A stretch of 64,000 nucleotides of DNA from Ruania halotolerans (GTDB lineage: Bacteria; Actinomycetota; Actinomycetes; Actinomycetales; Beutenbergiaceae). The stretch covers positions 1-64,000 of the forward strand of contig NZ_CP088017.1 in assembly GCF_021049285.1 (NCBI RefSeq). The letters are read 5' to 3'. Below the pieces are notes generated by a model. That model searched no databases, was not told where the DNA came from, and worked only from the letters and a program-made list of their open reading frames with translations. Numbering within the stretch: position 1 is the first letter of the stretch; every line of letters begins with the position of its first letter. Below, piece after piece: positions 39,363 through 48,486 of this stretch. Made by a program: the position numbers and the translations under genes.

Positions 39363-40031
39363 TCAGGCTTCGGGAAGCTCGAGTTGCCGCAACCGCGAGT
39401 AGGCCCCGCGCATGTGCTCGGCCACGGCCTCTCGTGCCGCTGCGGGGTCGCCGGAGGCGAGGATGTCCCGCAACTCCTTGTGCTCGGGGTAGCCGACAGT
39501 GGGGAAGTCCGGGAAGTTGATGTTGCGGGTGTGCAGGAAGAACGCCACCTGGCTGCGGATCGAGGTCCATACGCGTTGTAGCCGGACGTGATCGGCGGCG
39601 TCATAGATCACGTCGTGGAAGGCGAGGTCGAGGGCCACCGCTTCTTCGGGCTGCACGGCACCTGAGGTGCGCTTCATCTCTTCGAGCACCCGGTCCAATT
39701 CGGCCAGGTGATCGGGCGTGAGGCGCGTGGCCGCCCGCTCACCGGCGAGGGTCTCGACGGCGGTCCGCAGTGTGTGCACCTCCTCCACGTCGCGCTGGGT
39801 CAGGATCGAGACGAATGCGCCACGGTGCCGTTTGATCTCCACCTGCCCTTCGGCCTCGAGCAGGGCCAGTGCCTCTCGTACCGGGCCGCGGCTGACATCC
39901 AGTGCCTCGGCGATCTCGGCCTCGCGCAACCGAGCGCCCGGCGGCAACTCGCCGCCTGCCATCTTCGCCCGCAGGATCCGCACCACGTGCTCGCTCAGGG
40001 ACGTGCGGGGTCCGATGGTTCCCAACGTCAT
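39363..40031 (-). CDS. GntR-family regulator with FCD domain
   Basis: About 222 residues. N-terminal winged HTH (EHVVRILRAKMAGGELPPGA, then EIAEALDVSRGPVREALALL), followed by an all-helical FCD ligand domain with the metal-binding-type segments DLAFHDVIY and GYPEHKELRDIL. FadR/FCD regulators respond to small acids or sugar acids. It is divergent from the GH39 operon and probably controls it through the dyad at 40190-40202. Confidence 0.92.
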   Translation of the reverse strand: MTLGTIGPRTSLSEHVVRILRAKMAGGELPPGARLREAEIAEALDVSRGPVREALALLEAEGQVEIKRHRGAFVSILTQRDVEEVHTLRTAVETLAGERAATRLTPDHLAELDRVLEEMKRTSGAVQPEEAVALDLAFHDVIYDAADHVRLQRVWTSIRSQVAFFLHTRNINFPDFPTVGYPEHKELRDILASGDPAAAREAVAEHMRGAYSRLRQLELPEA

Positions 40032-40185
40032 CGCGAGGCCTCTCCTGGTCGGTGCGGCGCGCGGGTCAGCGCGCAGCGCGGCACGGTTGCTCTCATGATC
40101 GCCTCTTTCGCTCTCCGTTGCTCGCCGTTCCGGCCCAGCGTCGCTACTCCGGGACCCGATTGCTCCTCATGTAGAAAATATAGCG

Positions 40186-40214
40186 TTGACAATCTGCAAT
40201 TGGCGAACTAGCGT
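40186..40214 (+). promoter_or_regulatory. Promoter and operator of the GH39 operon
   Basis: A strong -35 TTGACA (40186-40191) and -10 TAGCGT (40209-40214) have an ideal 17-base spacer. The dyad CAAT-CTGCA-ATTG (40190-40202) overlaps the -35 box and spacer, a natural place for repression by the divergent GntR/FCD protein. The surrounding sequence (AGAAAATATAGC) is unusually AT-rich for this genome. Confidence 0.6.
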
Positions 40215-40291
40215 CATCGAAGCGTCGTCATCGAGGACGACCGCCCCGCTGGCAGGGGTTGGCGCCGATCACCGAGAGGCACGTCACGACC

Positions 40292-42028
40292 GTGAGCACC
40301 CGCACCACAACTCCCCCCGAGTACAACCCAGGGATCGGCGCCGATGTCTCGCCGTATCCCAAGGCCGCACCGAGTGATGCGAACGCCCCGCACGTGCACC
40401 AGGCGCAGGTGCGCGTGGACGCCGGCGCTGACGCCGGGCCGATCACCCGTATCTGGGAGAGCATCGGCTACGACGAGTTCAACTGGACCTACACCGCCAC
40501 AGGTCGCAGTCTGCTGCGCACCTTCGGTGAGATGACCGAGCGCGGATTCCATGTGCGCCCGCACTACGTGTTCTGCTCCGGAAGTGGTTTCGGGATCCCG
40601 CACTGGAGCCAGGGAAACGTCTACCACGAGGATGCTCAAGGCAACCCGTTCTACGACTTCTCGCTGGTCGACCAGGCCTACGACGCGATCGTCGAGGCCG
40701 GGCACCACGTGCTCGTCGAGCTCGCCTTCACGCCGCGAGATCTGCTGCCCGATCACGCCAACGAACTCGAGGTGGTGCCCAGCCCCACGGCATACAGCCC
40801 CTACGAGGCCGGTCAGTGGGCGTACCCGCCACGTGACTACGACCGCTGGGGTGAGCTGGTCGCCGCACATGCTCGGCACTGCCTGGAGCGGTACGGCGCG
40901 GCGGAGGTGGACACCTGGCTCTGGGAGCTATGGAACGAGCCGGACATCTTCTACTGGCGCGGCACCCCGCAGGAGTTCTACGACCTCTACTCCGTGACGG
41001 CCCGGGCGGTGCGTAGCGTTCTGCCGCACGCCAAGGTCGGCGGGCCAGCCGTGACCGGTGGCGGAGTGGAGTTCATGCGCGGCTTCCTGCAGCACACCCG
41101 CGATCAGTCCGACCCGCTGGACTTCGTCTCCTTCCACACCAAGGGATCGGCATTCACCCCGTGGCGCACCTACGGTCCCACCGGCGGCCCGGCCCCCGAA
41201 CAGCAGAATCCCTCCGCCAACAAGATGATCTTCGAGGTGCAGCGACTGCTCCGGGTGATCGCGGAGTTCCCCGAGTACCACCACCTGCCCGCCATCGTCG
41301 ATGAGTGCGACGCCGGCGTCCCCGCCCACCACTCGTTCTACGACAATGCCAACTTCGCCTTCCAGAACACCGAGTACTTCCCCGTGTTCCAGGCGAAACT
41401 GATGAAGAAGCTGCTCGACCTGAACGCCCTCGAGCAGGTACAGGTGGCGCAGGCGACCTCATGGAGTTTCTACATCGAGGCCGAGCGCTACTTCGAGGGC
41501 ACCCGCTCCTTCCTCACCGCCGGCGGGATCGAGAAGCCGCTCCTGAACGCGTACCGGGCATTCGCCCACCTGGGTCAGCGCCGGCTCGCCGCCACCAGCG
41601 ACGCGGCCGTGTCGGTGGCCGAGGTCGACCACGCGTCCGGGCACAGCATGGGCGAGGAGGTCGACGTGCTCGCCACCGCGAAGGACGACGGCACGATCGC
41701 CGTCCTGGTCTGGCGGCACACCGATGATCAGTACCAGCGTGACGAGGTCGAGGCCGAGGTGAGCATCGCCGTCGACGGCTTGAATGGCACCGGCTACACG
41801 CTCCGGCACTGGCGCATCGATGCCGACCACTCGAACTCCCACACGCGATGGAACGAGGTCGGCTCACCGCAGCTGCCCACCGAGGAGCAACTCGCCGCGA
41901 TCAAGGCCCGCCAGGGCCTGGAAGAACTCGAGCCGGCACAGCAGATCACGACGGCGGAGGGCACCTTCACCACGACGGTCACCTTGCCATTGCCAGCAGT
42001 CTCCCTCCTCGTGCTGGAACCCCGATGA
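40292..42028 (+). CDS. GH39 family glycosidase (beta-xylosidase-like)
   Basis: About 578 residues: a TIM barrel (about 50-460) followed by a beta domain. The probable acid/base is Glu216 in LWELWNEPDIFYW and the candidate nucleophile Glu338 in IVDECDAG. The region SFHTKGSAF also fits the family. No signal peptide is seen, so it likely acts in the cytoplasm on imported oligosaccharides. GTG 40292 follows GAGAGG at 40274-40279; a TTG at 40259 is possible. It overlaps the next gene by ATGA. Confidence 0.88.
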   Translation: MSTRTTTPPEYNPGIGADVSPYPKAAPSDANAPHVHQAQVRVDAGADAGPITRIWESIGYDEFNWTYTATGRSLLRTFGEMTERGFHVRPHYVFCSGSGFGIPHWSQGNVYHEDAQGNPFYDFSLVDQAYDAIVEAGHHVLVELAFTPRDLLPDHANELEVVPSPTAYSPYEAGQWAYPPRDYDRWGELVAAHARHCLERYGAAEVDTWLWELWNEPDIFYWRGTPQEFYDLYSVTARAVRSVLPHAKVGGPAVTGGGVEFMRGFLQHTRDQSDPLDFVSFHTKGSAFTPWRTYGPTGGPAPEQQNPSANKMIFEVQRLLRVIAEFPEYHHLPAIVDECDAGVPAHHSFYDNANFAFQNTEYFPVFQAKLMKKLLDLNALEQVQVAQATSWSFYIEAERYFEGTRSFLTAGGIEKPLLNAYRAFAHLGQRRLAATSDAAVSVAEVDHASGHSMGEEVDVLATAKDDGTIAVLVWRHTDDQYQRDEVEAEVSIAVDGLNGTGYTLRHWRIDADHSNSHTRWNEVGSPQLPTEEQLAAIKARQGLEELEPAQQITTAEGTFTTTVTLPLPAVSLLVLEPR

Positions 42029-42867
42029 GTGCGTTTGCACGGCAGGTGCCGCTCAGTTCGGGAACCTCGATCCCCCAGGTGGGGCTCGGCGTGTTCCAGG
42101 TGGGCCCGGACGAGGCGCAGGCCGTGGTGGAGCAGGCCCTGGAGGTGGGCTACCGGCACATCGACACCGCCGCCGCGTACGTGAACGAGTCCGGGGTGGG
42201 GGCTGCGATCCGCGCCAGCGGGCTGGATCGCGAGGAGGTCTTCGTGACCTCCAAGCTCCGCAACGGCGATCAGGGGCACGACTCCACGCTGCGCGCCTAC
42301 GCGGACACCTGCTCTCGGCTCGGCCTGGACCGGCTCGACCTGTACCTCATCCACTGGCCGAACCCGGCCGCGGGGCTGTGGCAGGACAGTTGGCGCGCCA
42401 TGGCGCGCCTTGCGGACCAGGGTGAGGTGGCCGCCGCCGGGGTGTCCAACTTCCTCATCGAGCACCTGGACGAGTTGGCCGCCGTCTCAGAGCGGCTTCC
42501 CGCCGTCAATCAGATCGAGGTGCACCCCACCTACGCTCAGCGTGAGCTGAGGGACTACTGCCAGGCGCGGCAGATCGCCGTCGAGGCGTACTCCCCGCTC
42601 GGGCAGGGCGCTGACCTGCAGCACGAGACCATCACCGCCATCGCCGAGCGGCTCGGCGTCACGCCTGCGCAGGTGATCCTGCGCTGGCATCTGGAGTCCG
42701 GCCACATCGTGATCCCGAAGACCGTCTCGCCGGAGCGGATGCGCAGCAACGCCGACCTCGACGAGGTGGCGCTGACCGCCGAGGACCTCGCGGCGATTGA
42801 CGCTCTCGAGGCCGGCCATCGGACCGGCAACGACCCCCGCACCTTCGACAAGTCCCAGATCCGCTGA
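42025..42867 (+). CDS. Aldo/keto reductase (AKR5-like)
   Basis: About 280 residues. Motifs: LEVGYRHIDTAAAYVNE with catalytic Asp and Tyr, EEVFVTSKL with Lys, LDLYLIHWPNP with His, and HIVIPKTVSPERMRSNAD at the NADPH site. This matches the 2,5-diketogluconate reductase-like group. ATG 42025 is in an ATGA overlap with GH39, so it probably reduces a product of that pathway. Confidence 0.92.
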   Translation: MSAFARQVPLSSGTSIPQVGLGVFQVGPDEAQAVVEQALEVGYRHIDTAAAYVNESGVGAAIRASGLDREEVFVTSKLRNGDQGHDSTLRAYADTCSRLGLDRLDLYLIHWPNPAAGLWQDSWRAMARLADQGEVAAAGVSNFLIEHLDELAAVSERLPAVNQIEVHPTYAQRELRDYCQARQIAVEAYSPLGQGADLQHETITAIAERLGVTPAQVILRWHLESGHIVIPKTVSPERMRSNADLDEVALTAEDLAAIDALEAGHRTGNDPRTFDKSQIR

Positions 42868-42894
42868 CCCACCCACCCGTTCGGAGAATGCTCG

Positions 42895-43890
42895 ATGGCG
42901 AGTCCCGCTCTGATCGCCGAGACGACCACCCGGTCTCGCTCGGCGCCCGTCACAACCCCGAAGCGCCCTGGCCAGCGCGCCCGGGAACGCCGCCGCAACC
43001 TGTGGATCTATGCGTTCCTGATGCCCACCTTCGTGCTCTACGGGATGTACACGCTCTACCCGATCGTGGCCAGTTACTGGTACTCCCTCGTGGAGTGGAA
43101 CGGCTTCTCCAGTGAGCAGCGGTTCGTCGGCCTGGAGAACTACGAGGCCGTGCTGGCAGATCCGCTGTTCTGGTCCTCGGTGCGCATCACCTTGGTGTTC
43201 ATGCTCATCGTGGCCCCGCTGCGGGTGTTCGGCGCGTTCTTCCTGGCGATCCTGCTGAACTCACCCAAACTGCCGTTCACGTCCTTCTTCCGGACGGCCT
43301 ACTTCCTACCGGTGGTCACCACCACGGCGATCGTCGGTGTGGTGATGCGGTTCATCTTCGACCCGGCCAGTGGGCCGACGGCGGCCGTTTTCGGTTTCCT
43401 GGGCCTCGGGCCGGTGGACCTGCTCGGCTCCTCGGAGACGGCGCTGGCCACCGCCGGCGTGGTGTACGTGTGGAAGTTCTTCGGCATCACGCTGATCTAC
43501 TGGCTCGCCGCACTGCAGACCATCCCGCGTGATCTGTACGAGGCCGCGAGGATCGACGGGGCGGGTGCGCTGGGCCTGTTCCGGCACATCACGTTGCCGA
43601 TGCTGATCCCCTTCCTGCTGATCATCACCGTGCTCACCATCGAGGACTGCTTCCACGCCTTCGACCTGATGCAGACGATGACGGCAGGTGGACCCTTCTT
43701 CAGCACCGAGATCATCGAGATCTACATCTACCGGTGGGCATTCGCCGCCTCGATCCCGCAGCTCGGATTCGCCTCCGCCGCTGCCGTGCTGTTCGGCGTG
43801 ATCGTGCTGCTGGTGGTGATCGCCCAGGTGTGGGCCACGGTCATCTCCCGGCGCATGCGCAGCGCTCAAGGAAAGGCTGGTGCGGCATGA
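42895..43890 (+). CDS. ABC sugar transporter permease (MalF type)
   Basis: About 331 residues, six membrane helices after a basic N-terminal tail (RARERRRN). The contact loop DLYEAARIDGAGALGLFRHI is near residue 215. It overlaps the next permease by ATGA. Part of the GH39 operon importer, which again lacks its own ATPase. Confidence 0.93.
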   Translation: MASPALIAETTTRSRSAPVTTPKRPGQRARERRRNLWIYAFLMPTFVLYGMYTLYPIVASYWYSLVEWNGFSSEQRFVGLENYEAVLADPLFWSSVRITLVFMLIVAPLRVFGAFFLAILLNSPKLPFTSFFRTAYFLPVVTTTAIVGVVMRFIFDPASGPTAAVFGFLGLGPVDLLGSSETALATAGVVYVWKFFGITLIYWLAALQTIPRDLYEAARIDGAGALGLFRHITLPMLIPFLLIITVLTIEDCFHAFDLMQTMTAGGPFFSTEIIEIYIYRWAFAASIPQLGFASAAAVLFGVIVLLVVIAQVWATVISRRMRSAQGKAGAA

Positions 43891-44774
43891 GTGCGGGGCT
43901 GGGAACAATCACGACGGCGGAGCGCAGGCCTCGTAGCGGGCCTCGGGTGCGCCGGAAGTTGCCGTGGTGGATCCTCACGGCGGCCCTGGCCGTGCTCGCG
44001 TTTGTCTGGGTCTTCCCGTTCATCTGGATGGTCTCGGCCTCGCTGAAGACCTCCGGAGAGATCTTCGCCGGCGGACTCGGGTTGATCCCCGAGGCGTTGC
44101 AGTGGGAGAACTACAGCCGGGCCTGGGAGGACGGGAACTTCAAGGTCTACCTGCTCAACACCGTGATCGTCACGGTGGCCACCACCGTGATCGTGGTGGT
44201 GCGGTGTGCACTGTCCGGGTACGTACTCGGCCGGTACCGCTTCCCCGGGTCGCGGATCATCCTCGGGATCTTGGTGGCCACCCTGTTCGTGCCCACCGGG
44301 TACACGATCATCCCGATCGTGAAGCTCTCCCTCGAGCTGGGACTGCTGGATCAGCTGGGCGGCATGATCCTCGCCCTCGGTGGGGCCGCGAACGTGGCCT
44401 CCATCCTGATCTACGCCGGGTACTTCCGGGGAATGCCCGCCGAGCTGGAGGAGGCGGCGATCGTGGACGGCGCCGGGTTCCTGCGCGTGTTCACCCAGAT
44501 CATGCTGCCCCTCTCGATGCCGGTGACCGCCACGGTCGGCATCCTCACCTTCCTGTTCACCTGGAACGCGCTCTTCCTGCCCTTGGTCTTCTCCTTCAGC
44601 AACCCGGCCCTGCGCACGGTGAGCGTGGGGATGCAGGCCTTCGTGGGGGAGAACTCCACTGACTGGCCCGGTATGGCCGCAGCAGGCGTCATCTCGCTGC
44701 TACCGGTCGTCGTGCTTTTCGCCTTCATGCAGCGCTACTTCGTGGAAGGCATCGCGGGTGCGGTCAAAGCCTGA
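43887..44774 (+). CDS. ABC sugar transporter permease (MalG type)
   Basis: About 295 residues, six membrane helices. The contact loop AELEEAAIVDGAGFLRVFTQ lies near residue 188 and the tail reads RYFVEGIAGAVKA. ATG 43887 is chosen for its ATGA overlap with the upstream stop. Partner of the preceding permease. Confidence 0.93.
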   Translation: MSAGLGTITTAERRPRSGPRVRRKLPWWILTAALAVLAFVWVFPFIWMVSASLKTSGEIFAGGLGLIPEALQWENYSRAWEDGNFKVYLLNTVIVTVATTVIVVVRCALSGYVLGRYRFPGSRIILGILVATLFVPTGYTIIPIVKLSLELGLLDQLGGMILALGGAANVASILIYAGYFRGMPAELEEAAIVDGAGFLRVFTQIMLPLSMPVTATVGILTFLFTWNALFLPLVFSFSNPALRTVSVGMQAFVGENSTDWPGMAAAGVISLLPVVVLFAFMQRYFVEGIAGAVKA

Positions 44775-44840
44775 CCATGCCCGCTGTTCATTGCCAGGCA
44801 CCATCCGATTCCCTGTCCCGATCTCAACGAGGAGACTCTC

Positions 44841-46295
44841 ATGACCCGCTCATCTGCATTCAGCCGCCGTTCCTTCATGGGTGGCGTCGGACTCACCGGC
44901 ATGGCCGGCGTACTTGCGGCGTGCAGTGGGGAGAGCCCGCCACCGGACCCCGCGGGAGGTGGTGGCGGCGGGGGCGGCGCCAGCGGCGAGGGCCTGGACT
45001 GGTGGGACCACTTCGGCGGCCTACAGGATCTGCACGCCGAATGGGCCACCACCGAGGGTGAGAACATCGGGGTGCCGATCGAGTACTCCTACAACGAACC
45101 CGGGCAGGCCACCGAGGCCCTCCAGCTGGCGAACCAGACGGACACCTTGCCCGATGTGTACTCGAACGTCGTCGGCCTGCCGCTCCCGGCGCTGGTGGAG
45201 GCCGGGTGGCTGCACCCGATCACCCTCTCGGATGAGGCGATGGCCAGGCTCCCCGAGGGCACCTTCATCGAAGGCATCACGATGCTGGACGGGGAGATCT
45301 ACGGTCTTCCGGCCCTCTCGGACCGGCAGTACTGGGCCTGCACCTGGTACAACTCCCAGATCGCGGACGAGGTCGGTTTCGATCCGCCGCAGAGCTATGA
45401 CGAGCTGCGGTCGGCACTGCAGGCGATCGCCGACCACGGCGAGTATGCCCCGATGACCCTTGCTCTCGGTGCCGCCGGCCGGATCCGGGATCAGGTGGAC
45501 GATCTCGCGCAGTCCGGTGGATTCCCCGGGTGGCAAGGGCTGCGGTATGACACCGGCGAGTACGAGTACCACCACGACTCCTACGTGAACGCGATCGAAC
45601 TGCTCAAGGAGATCTCCGACAACGGGTGGCTGCTGCCGGGCACCAATGCCTTCCAGATCCCGGATGCGCGCGGGCGCTGGTCCGCCGGGCAGATCGGCTT
45701 CTTCCTGGACGGCCCGTGGTCGCCAGGCGGTGTGCGCTCCCTGAACCCCGACTTCCTGCCGAACATGGCCGTGGCCGGCCAGCTCACCCCGGACGGGGAG
45801 GAGCTGATCATCACCCGCGGTGCCCCGGCACCCACCTGGTTCATCGGTGGCTCCTCGGCCAACCCGGAGGCTGCCAGCCAGCTGGTGGAGACCTTCACGC
45901 GGGACGACTACCAGCTGGCGCTCGCGGTGGCGATGGACCAGCCGCCGCTGAACCTGGACGTGGTGGCCGAGGCGGATGTGATCGAGCCCTACGCCTGGCT
46001 CATCGAGGACTTCAAGGAGCGAGTCTTCCGAGCGCCGCAACCGCAGGTCCGCAAGGTGGAGGTCACCGAGGTGCTCTCCCGGACCACCCCCGTGGCCCCG
46101 CATCTGGGGGACATCATCCAGGGATACCTCGGCGGCGATGTGACCGACCTGCAGGGCGAGCTGGTCAAGCTCAGCGATGCCTTCTCTGCGGATCTGGACT
46201 CGGCTATCGAGTCTGCGAGCGCCGACGGTGTGGAGGTGTCCCGGGACGACTGGGCCTTCCCGGACTGGCAGCGCGGCACCGACTACACCTACTGA
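44841..46295 (+). CDS. ABC sugar transporter substrate-binding lipoprotein (Tat type)
   Basis: About 484 residues. The signal peptide carries a twin-arginine motif (SRRSFMGG) and a lipobox LAAC, so it is a likely Tat-exported lipoprotein. A Gly-rich linker follows (PAGGGGGGGGASGEG), then an extracellular solute-binding fold. Binding-protein partner of the two permeases immediately upstream. The cargo is likely an oligosaccharide cut by the GH39 enzyme. Confidence 0.92.
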   Translation: MTRSSAFSRRSFMGGVGLTGMAGVLAACSGESPPPDPAGGGGGGGGASGEGLDWWDHFGGLQDLHAEWATTEGENIGVPIEYSYNEPGQATEALQLANQTDTLPDVYSNVVGLPLPALVEAGWLHPITLSDEAMARLPEGTFIEGITMLDGEIYGLPALSDRQYWACTWYNSQIADEVGFDPPQSYDELRSALQAIADHGEYAPMTLALGAAGRIRDQVDDLAQSGGFPGWQGLRYDTGEYEYHHDSYVNAIELLKEISDNGWLLPGTNAFQIPDARGRWSAGQIGFFLDGPWSPGGVRSLNPDFLPNMAVAGQLTPDGEELIITRGAPAPTWFIGGSSANPEAASQLVETFTRDDYQLALAVAMDQPPLNLDVVAEADVIEPYAWLIEDFKERVFRAPQPQVRKVEVTEVLSRTTPVAPHLGDIIQGYLGGDVTDLQGELVKLSDAFSADLDSAIESASADGVEVSRDDWAFPDWQRGTDYTY

Positions 46296-46319
46296 TCGAC
46301 GAGTACGGAGGAACGTGGG

Positions 46320-47084
46320 ATGGACGCATTCCCGAATGAACGGACGGCGATCGTCACCGGGGCCGGATCGCCCCGCGGGATCGGCCGCGCCGTGGCGCAC
46401 CGGCTGGCCCGCGAAGGGTGGGCTGTCGGCGTGCTCGACATCGACGGCGACGCGGTCCGCGGGCTCGCCGAGGAGATCTCGGCGGCGGGTGGTCGAGCCG
46501 CGGGTGCGCGGGTGGACGTTTCCGACCGTGACGCCGTGCGCGGCGCGGTGGCTGAGGTGTCCGGGGATCTTCCGCCGGTGCTGGCGCTCGCGAACATCGC
46601 AGGCGTCAGCTCCCCGGTGCCGTACCTGGACCTCGACGATGCCGAATGGGAGCGGGTGCTCCGCACGAACCTGTTCGGGGTGCACTACCTCACGGCCGAG
46701 CTGGCTCCGGCGATGATTGCTGCCGGAGGGGGGCGGATCGTCTCCATCTCCTCGGTTTCCGCCCAGCGCGGCGGCGGCACCTACTCCAAGACGCCGTACT
46801 CGGTGGCCAAAGCGGGAGTGGTCGGGCTGACCCGGTCGCTCGCGCGCGAGCTCGGTCCGCACGGGATCACGGTGAACGCGATCTCACCGGGCCCGATCGA
46901 CACCGACATCATGGGTGGCACGCTCTCGGAGGAACGCAAGGACGAGCTGGTGCGTGACCTGGTGGTGAACCGGGTCGGCACCGTGGAGGACATCGCCGCC
47001 GCGATCAGCTTCCTGGTCTCGGCCGAATCGGGCTACATCACCGGGCAGACGCTGAACGTGGACGGCGGGCTCTATATGCACTGA
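46320..47084 (+). CDS. Short-chain dehydrogenase/reductase
   Basis: About 254 residues, classical SDR. Cofactor site TGAGSPRGIGRA, then NIAGVS, catalytic Ser in ISSVSAQRGGG and Tyr160/Lys164 in YSVAK, ending ITGQTLNVDGGLYMH. GGAGGAA precedes the ATG. Last gene of the GH39 operon, probably oxidising or reducing a sugar intermediate. Its last 33 bases before the final codons recur identically at 47741-47773. Confidence 0.92.
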   Translation: MDAFPNERTAIVTGAGSPRGIGRAVAHRLAREGWAVGVLDIDGDAVRGLAEEISAAGGRAAGARVDVSDRDAVRGAVAEVSGDLPPVLALANIAGVSSPVPYLDLDDAEWERVLRTNLFGVHYLTAELAPAMIAAGGGRIVSISSVSAQRGGGTYSKTPYSVAKAGVVGLTRSLARELGPHGITVNAISPGPIDTDIMGGTLSEERKDELVRDLVVNRVGTVEDIAAAISFLVSAESGYITGQTLNVDGGLYMH

Positions 47085-47177
47085 GGAGTACACAGGCTCC
47101 TCGTGGCAGTTGGCAGTGCGTTGCCGGAACGGCACGATCTCATGGCGCGGGCGGCTGGTCGTGCCAGGGTGGTGGGT

Positions 47178-47675
47178 ATGACCCCCACGAACCGGGCAGG
47201 CCGTCGAGATCATCCGCCTCCGCGGACCGGTCCGAGTGAGAAGGAGGTGCTTGTCGGGTTCTTGGACTACCTGCGCGGATGCGTCGCCGCCAAGGTCGAT
47301 GGCGCCCCCGAGCCCGCGGTCAGGGAACCTGGGGTGCCATCGGGCACCAACCTGCTCGGCCTGATCCACCACCTGACGCATGTGGAACGCGCACTGTTCC
47401 TCGGGGTGCAGGTGCGCAGTTGGCCTGCGACCTTCCGTGCGCCCCGGGCCGCCAGTATCGCGGACGTCGTCTCCGCGTATAACGACGCCGTCAACCAGTC
47501 GAACAAGGTCATCGACGCGTGTGCGGACATGGACGGATCGGACTGGCGGCCCCAGGCAAGAGGTGCCTGTCCGTCGCTGCGGTGGGCGTTGACCCACATG
47601 ATCGAAGAGACCGCCCGCCACGCCGGTCACGCAGACATCCTGCGCGAGCAGATCGATGGACGTACCGGTCGGTGA
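47178..47675 (+). CDS. DinB-like (DUF664) protein
   Basis: About 165 residues, predicted four-helix bundle. The segments LLGLIHHLTHVERALFLGVQ and LRWALTHMIEETARHAGHAD carry the spaced histidines typical of DinB/DUF664 proteins, which bind a metal. Such proteins include thiol-dependent transferases of actinobacteria, but the role here is unknown. ATG 47178 is the best fit; an upstream in-frame start at 47103 has no better ribosome site. Confidence 0.82.
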   Translation: MTPTNRAGRRDHPPPRTGPSEKEVLVGFLDYLRGCVAAKVDGAPEPAVREPGVPSGTNLLGLIHHLTHVERALFLGVQVRSWPATFRAPRAASIADVVSAYNDAVNQSNKVIDACADMDGSDWRPQARGACPSLRWALTHMIEETARHAGHADILREQIDGRTGR

Positions 47676-47736
47676 CGAGCGTGCGGAGCCGACGCCGGAC
47701 CGTCGGCGCACACTGGTGTGGTGATCGCCTCGTGGA

Positions 47737-47787
47737 GACGTCACCGGGCAGACGCTGAACGTGGACGGCGGGCGCCGTCTGCACTGA
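47737..47787 (+). pseudogene. Fragment of an SDR gene 3' end
   Basis: Read on the plus strand this encodes DVTGQTLNVDGGRRLH and a stop, the C-terminus of an SDR. Bases 47741-47773 are identical to 47038-47070 of the SDR gene 700 bases upstream. Nothing recognisable of the rest of an SDR is nearby. It appears to be a duplicated scrap. The convergent membrane protein gene runs into it and takes its last ten or so codons from the opposite strand of it. Confidence 0.7.
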
Positions 47788-48424
47788 CGTCCCGCTGCGG
47801 GAGGGCCACGATGAACCGGGGCAGCAGGGCCTGGGTGATCGGCCCGATGGTGAGGGCGAACAACACGGTGCCCACGCCGAGCCGACCCCCGAGCAGAACT
47901 CCGACCAGGACGACCGTGATCTCCAGTGCGGTGCGGACCAGGCGAATGGAGAGGCCGGTCCGGCGGTGCAGGCCGGTCATCAGTCCGTCCCGTGGACCTC
48001 GCCCGAGCTGGGCGCCGATGTACACGGCCGTGGCCAGGGCGCACAACAGGATGCCGCCCAGCATCAGCCCCACGCGCGGCAGCAGGGCGTCCGGGCGCTC
48101 GAGCAGTGCGAGCGTGACATCCGTGGAGAGACCGATGACGATCGCATTCGCCACGGTGCCCATGCCAGGCTTCTCCCGGAGTGGGATCCAGAGCAGCAGG
48201 AGCAGCAGACCCATCGCGATGACGGCCTGGCCGAGCGTCAGCGGTACGTGGCGGATCAACCCGGTGTGCAGCACGTCCCACGGTGAGGCACCCAGATCGC
48301 CGCGCACCATGACGGCAACGCTCACGCCGTACAGCCACAGGCCCAAGAACAGCTGCGGCAACCGCCGAGGGAGGCGGCCGGCGCGAAGTTGAGCAATCGG
48401 TCCGAGGTCAGCGAGGGGAATCAC
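47741..48424 (-). CDS. YczE/YitT-like membrane protein
   Basis: About 227 residues, five or six membrane helices. MVRGDLGASPWDVLHTGL near residue 40 and RGPRDGLMTGLHRRTGL near 140 are typical of the YczE family, which often sits divergent from a MocR-type regulator as here. Transport function is suspected but unproven. The C-terminal tail ARRPRSASAR is encoded opposite the duplicated SDR fragment, so the natural stop was probably displaced. Confidence 0.85.
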   Translation of the reverse strand: MIPLADLGPIAQLRAGRLPRRLPQLFLGLWLYGVSVAVMVRGDLGASPWDVLHTGLIRHVPLTLGQAVIAMGLLLLLLWIPLREKPGMGTVANAIVIGLSTDVTLALLERPDALLPRVGLMLGGILLCALATAVYIGAQLGRGPRDGLMTGLHRRTGLSIRLVRTALEITVVLVGVLLGGRLGVGTVLFALTIGPITQALLPRFIVALPQRDVSADGARRPRSASAR

Positions 48425-48441
48425 GAGACCACTGTGGAACT

Positions 48442-48468
48442 AAGTGGCCCTGTACTACATAGCCACTT
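48442..48468. promoter_or_regulatory. Operator-like inverted repeat between yczE-like and mocR-type genes
   Basis: AAGTGGC (48442-48448) and GCCACTT (48462-48468) form a perfect inverted repeat with a 13-base spacer. A further GTGG (48434-48437) makes a direct repeat with the left arm, as MocR-type regulators often need. It lies in the 62-base gap between the divergent genes and is well placed to control both. Confidence 0.55.
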
Positions 48469-48486
48469 GATGAGAAGGTGGACTGC

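Noticed and set aside
38869-39570. Frames of about 200 codons on both strands of the gap before the GntR/FCD gene
   Set aside because: No ribosome site and no protein-like composition; the two strands contradict each other and one runs into the GntR gene.
45021-46862. A 613-codon minus-strand frame opposite the binding protein and SDR genes
   Set aside because: Shadow of two strongly supported plus-strand genes.
46884-48338. A 484-codon minus-strand frame over the SDR and DinB genes
   Set aside because: Composition is shadow-like (Arg/His/Gly-rich). Its double HVQRLPGDV element only reflects the duplicated SDR end.
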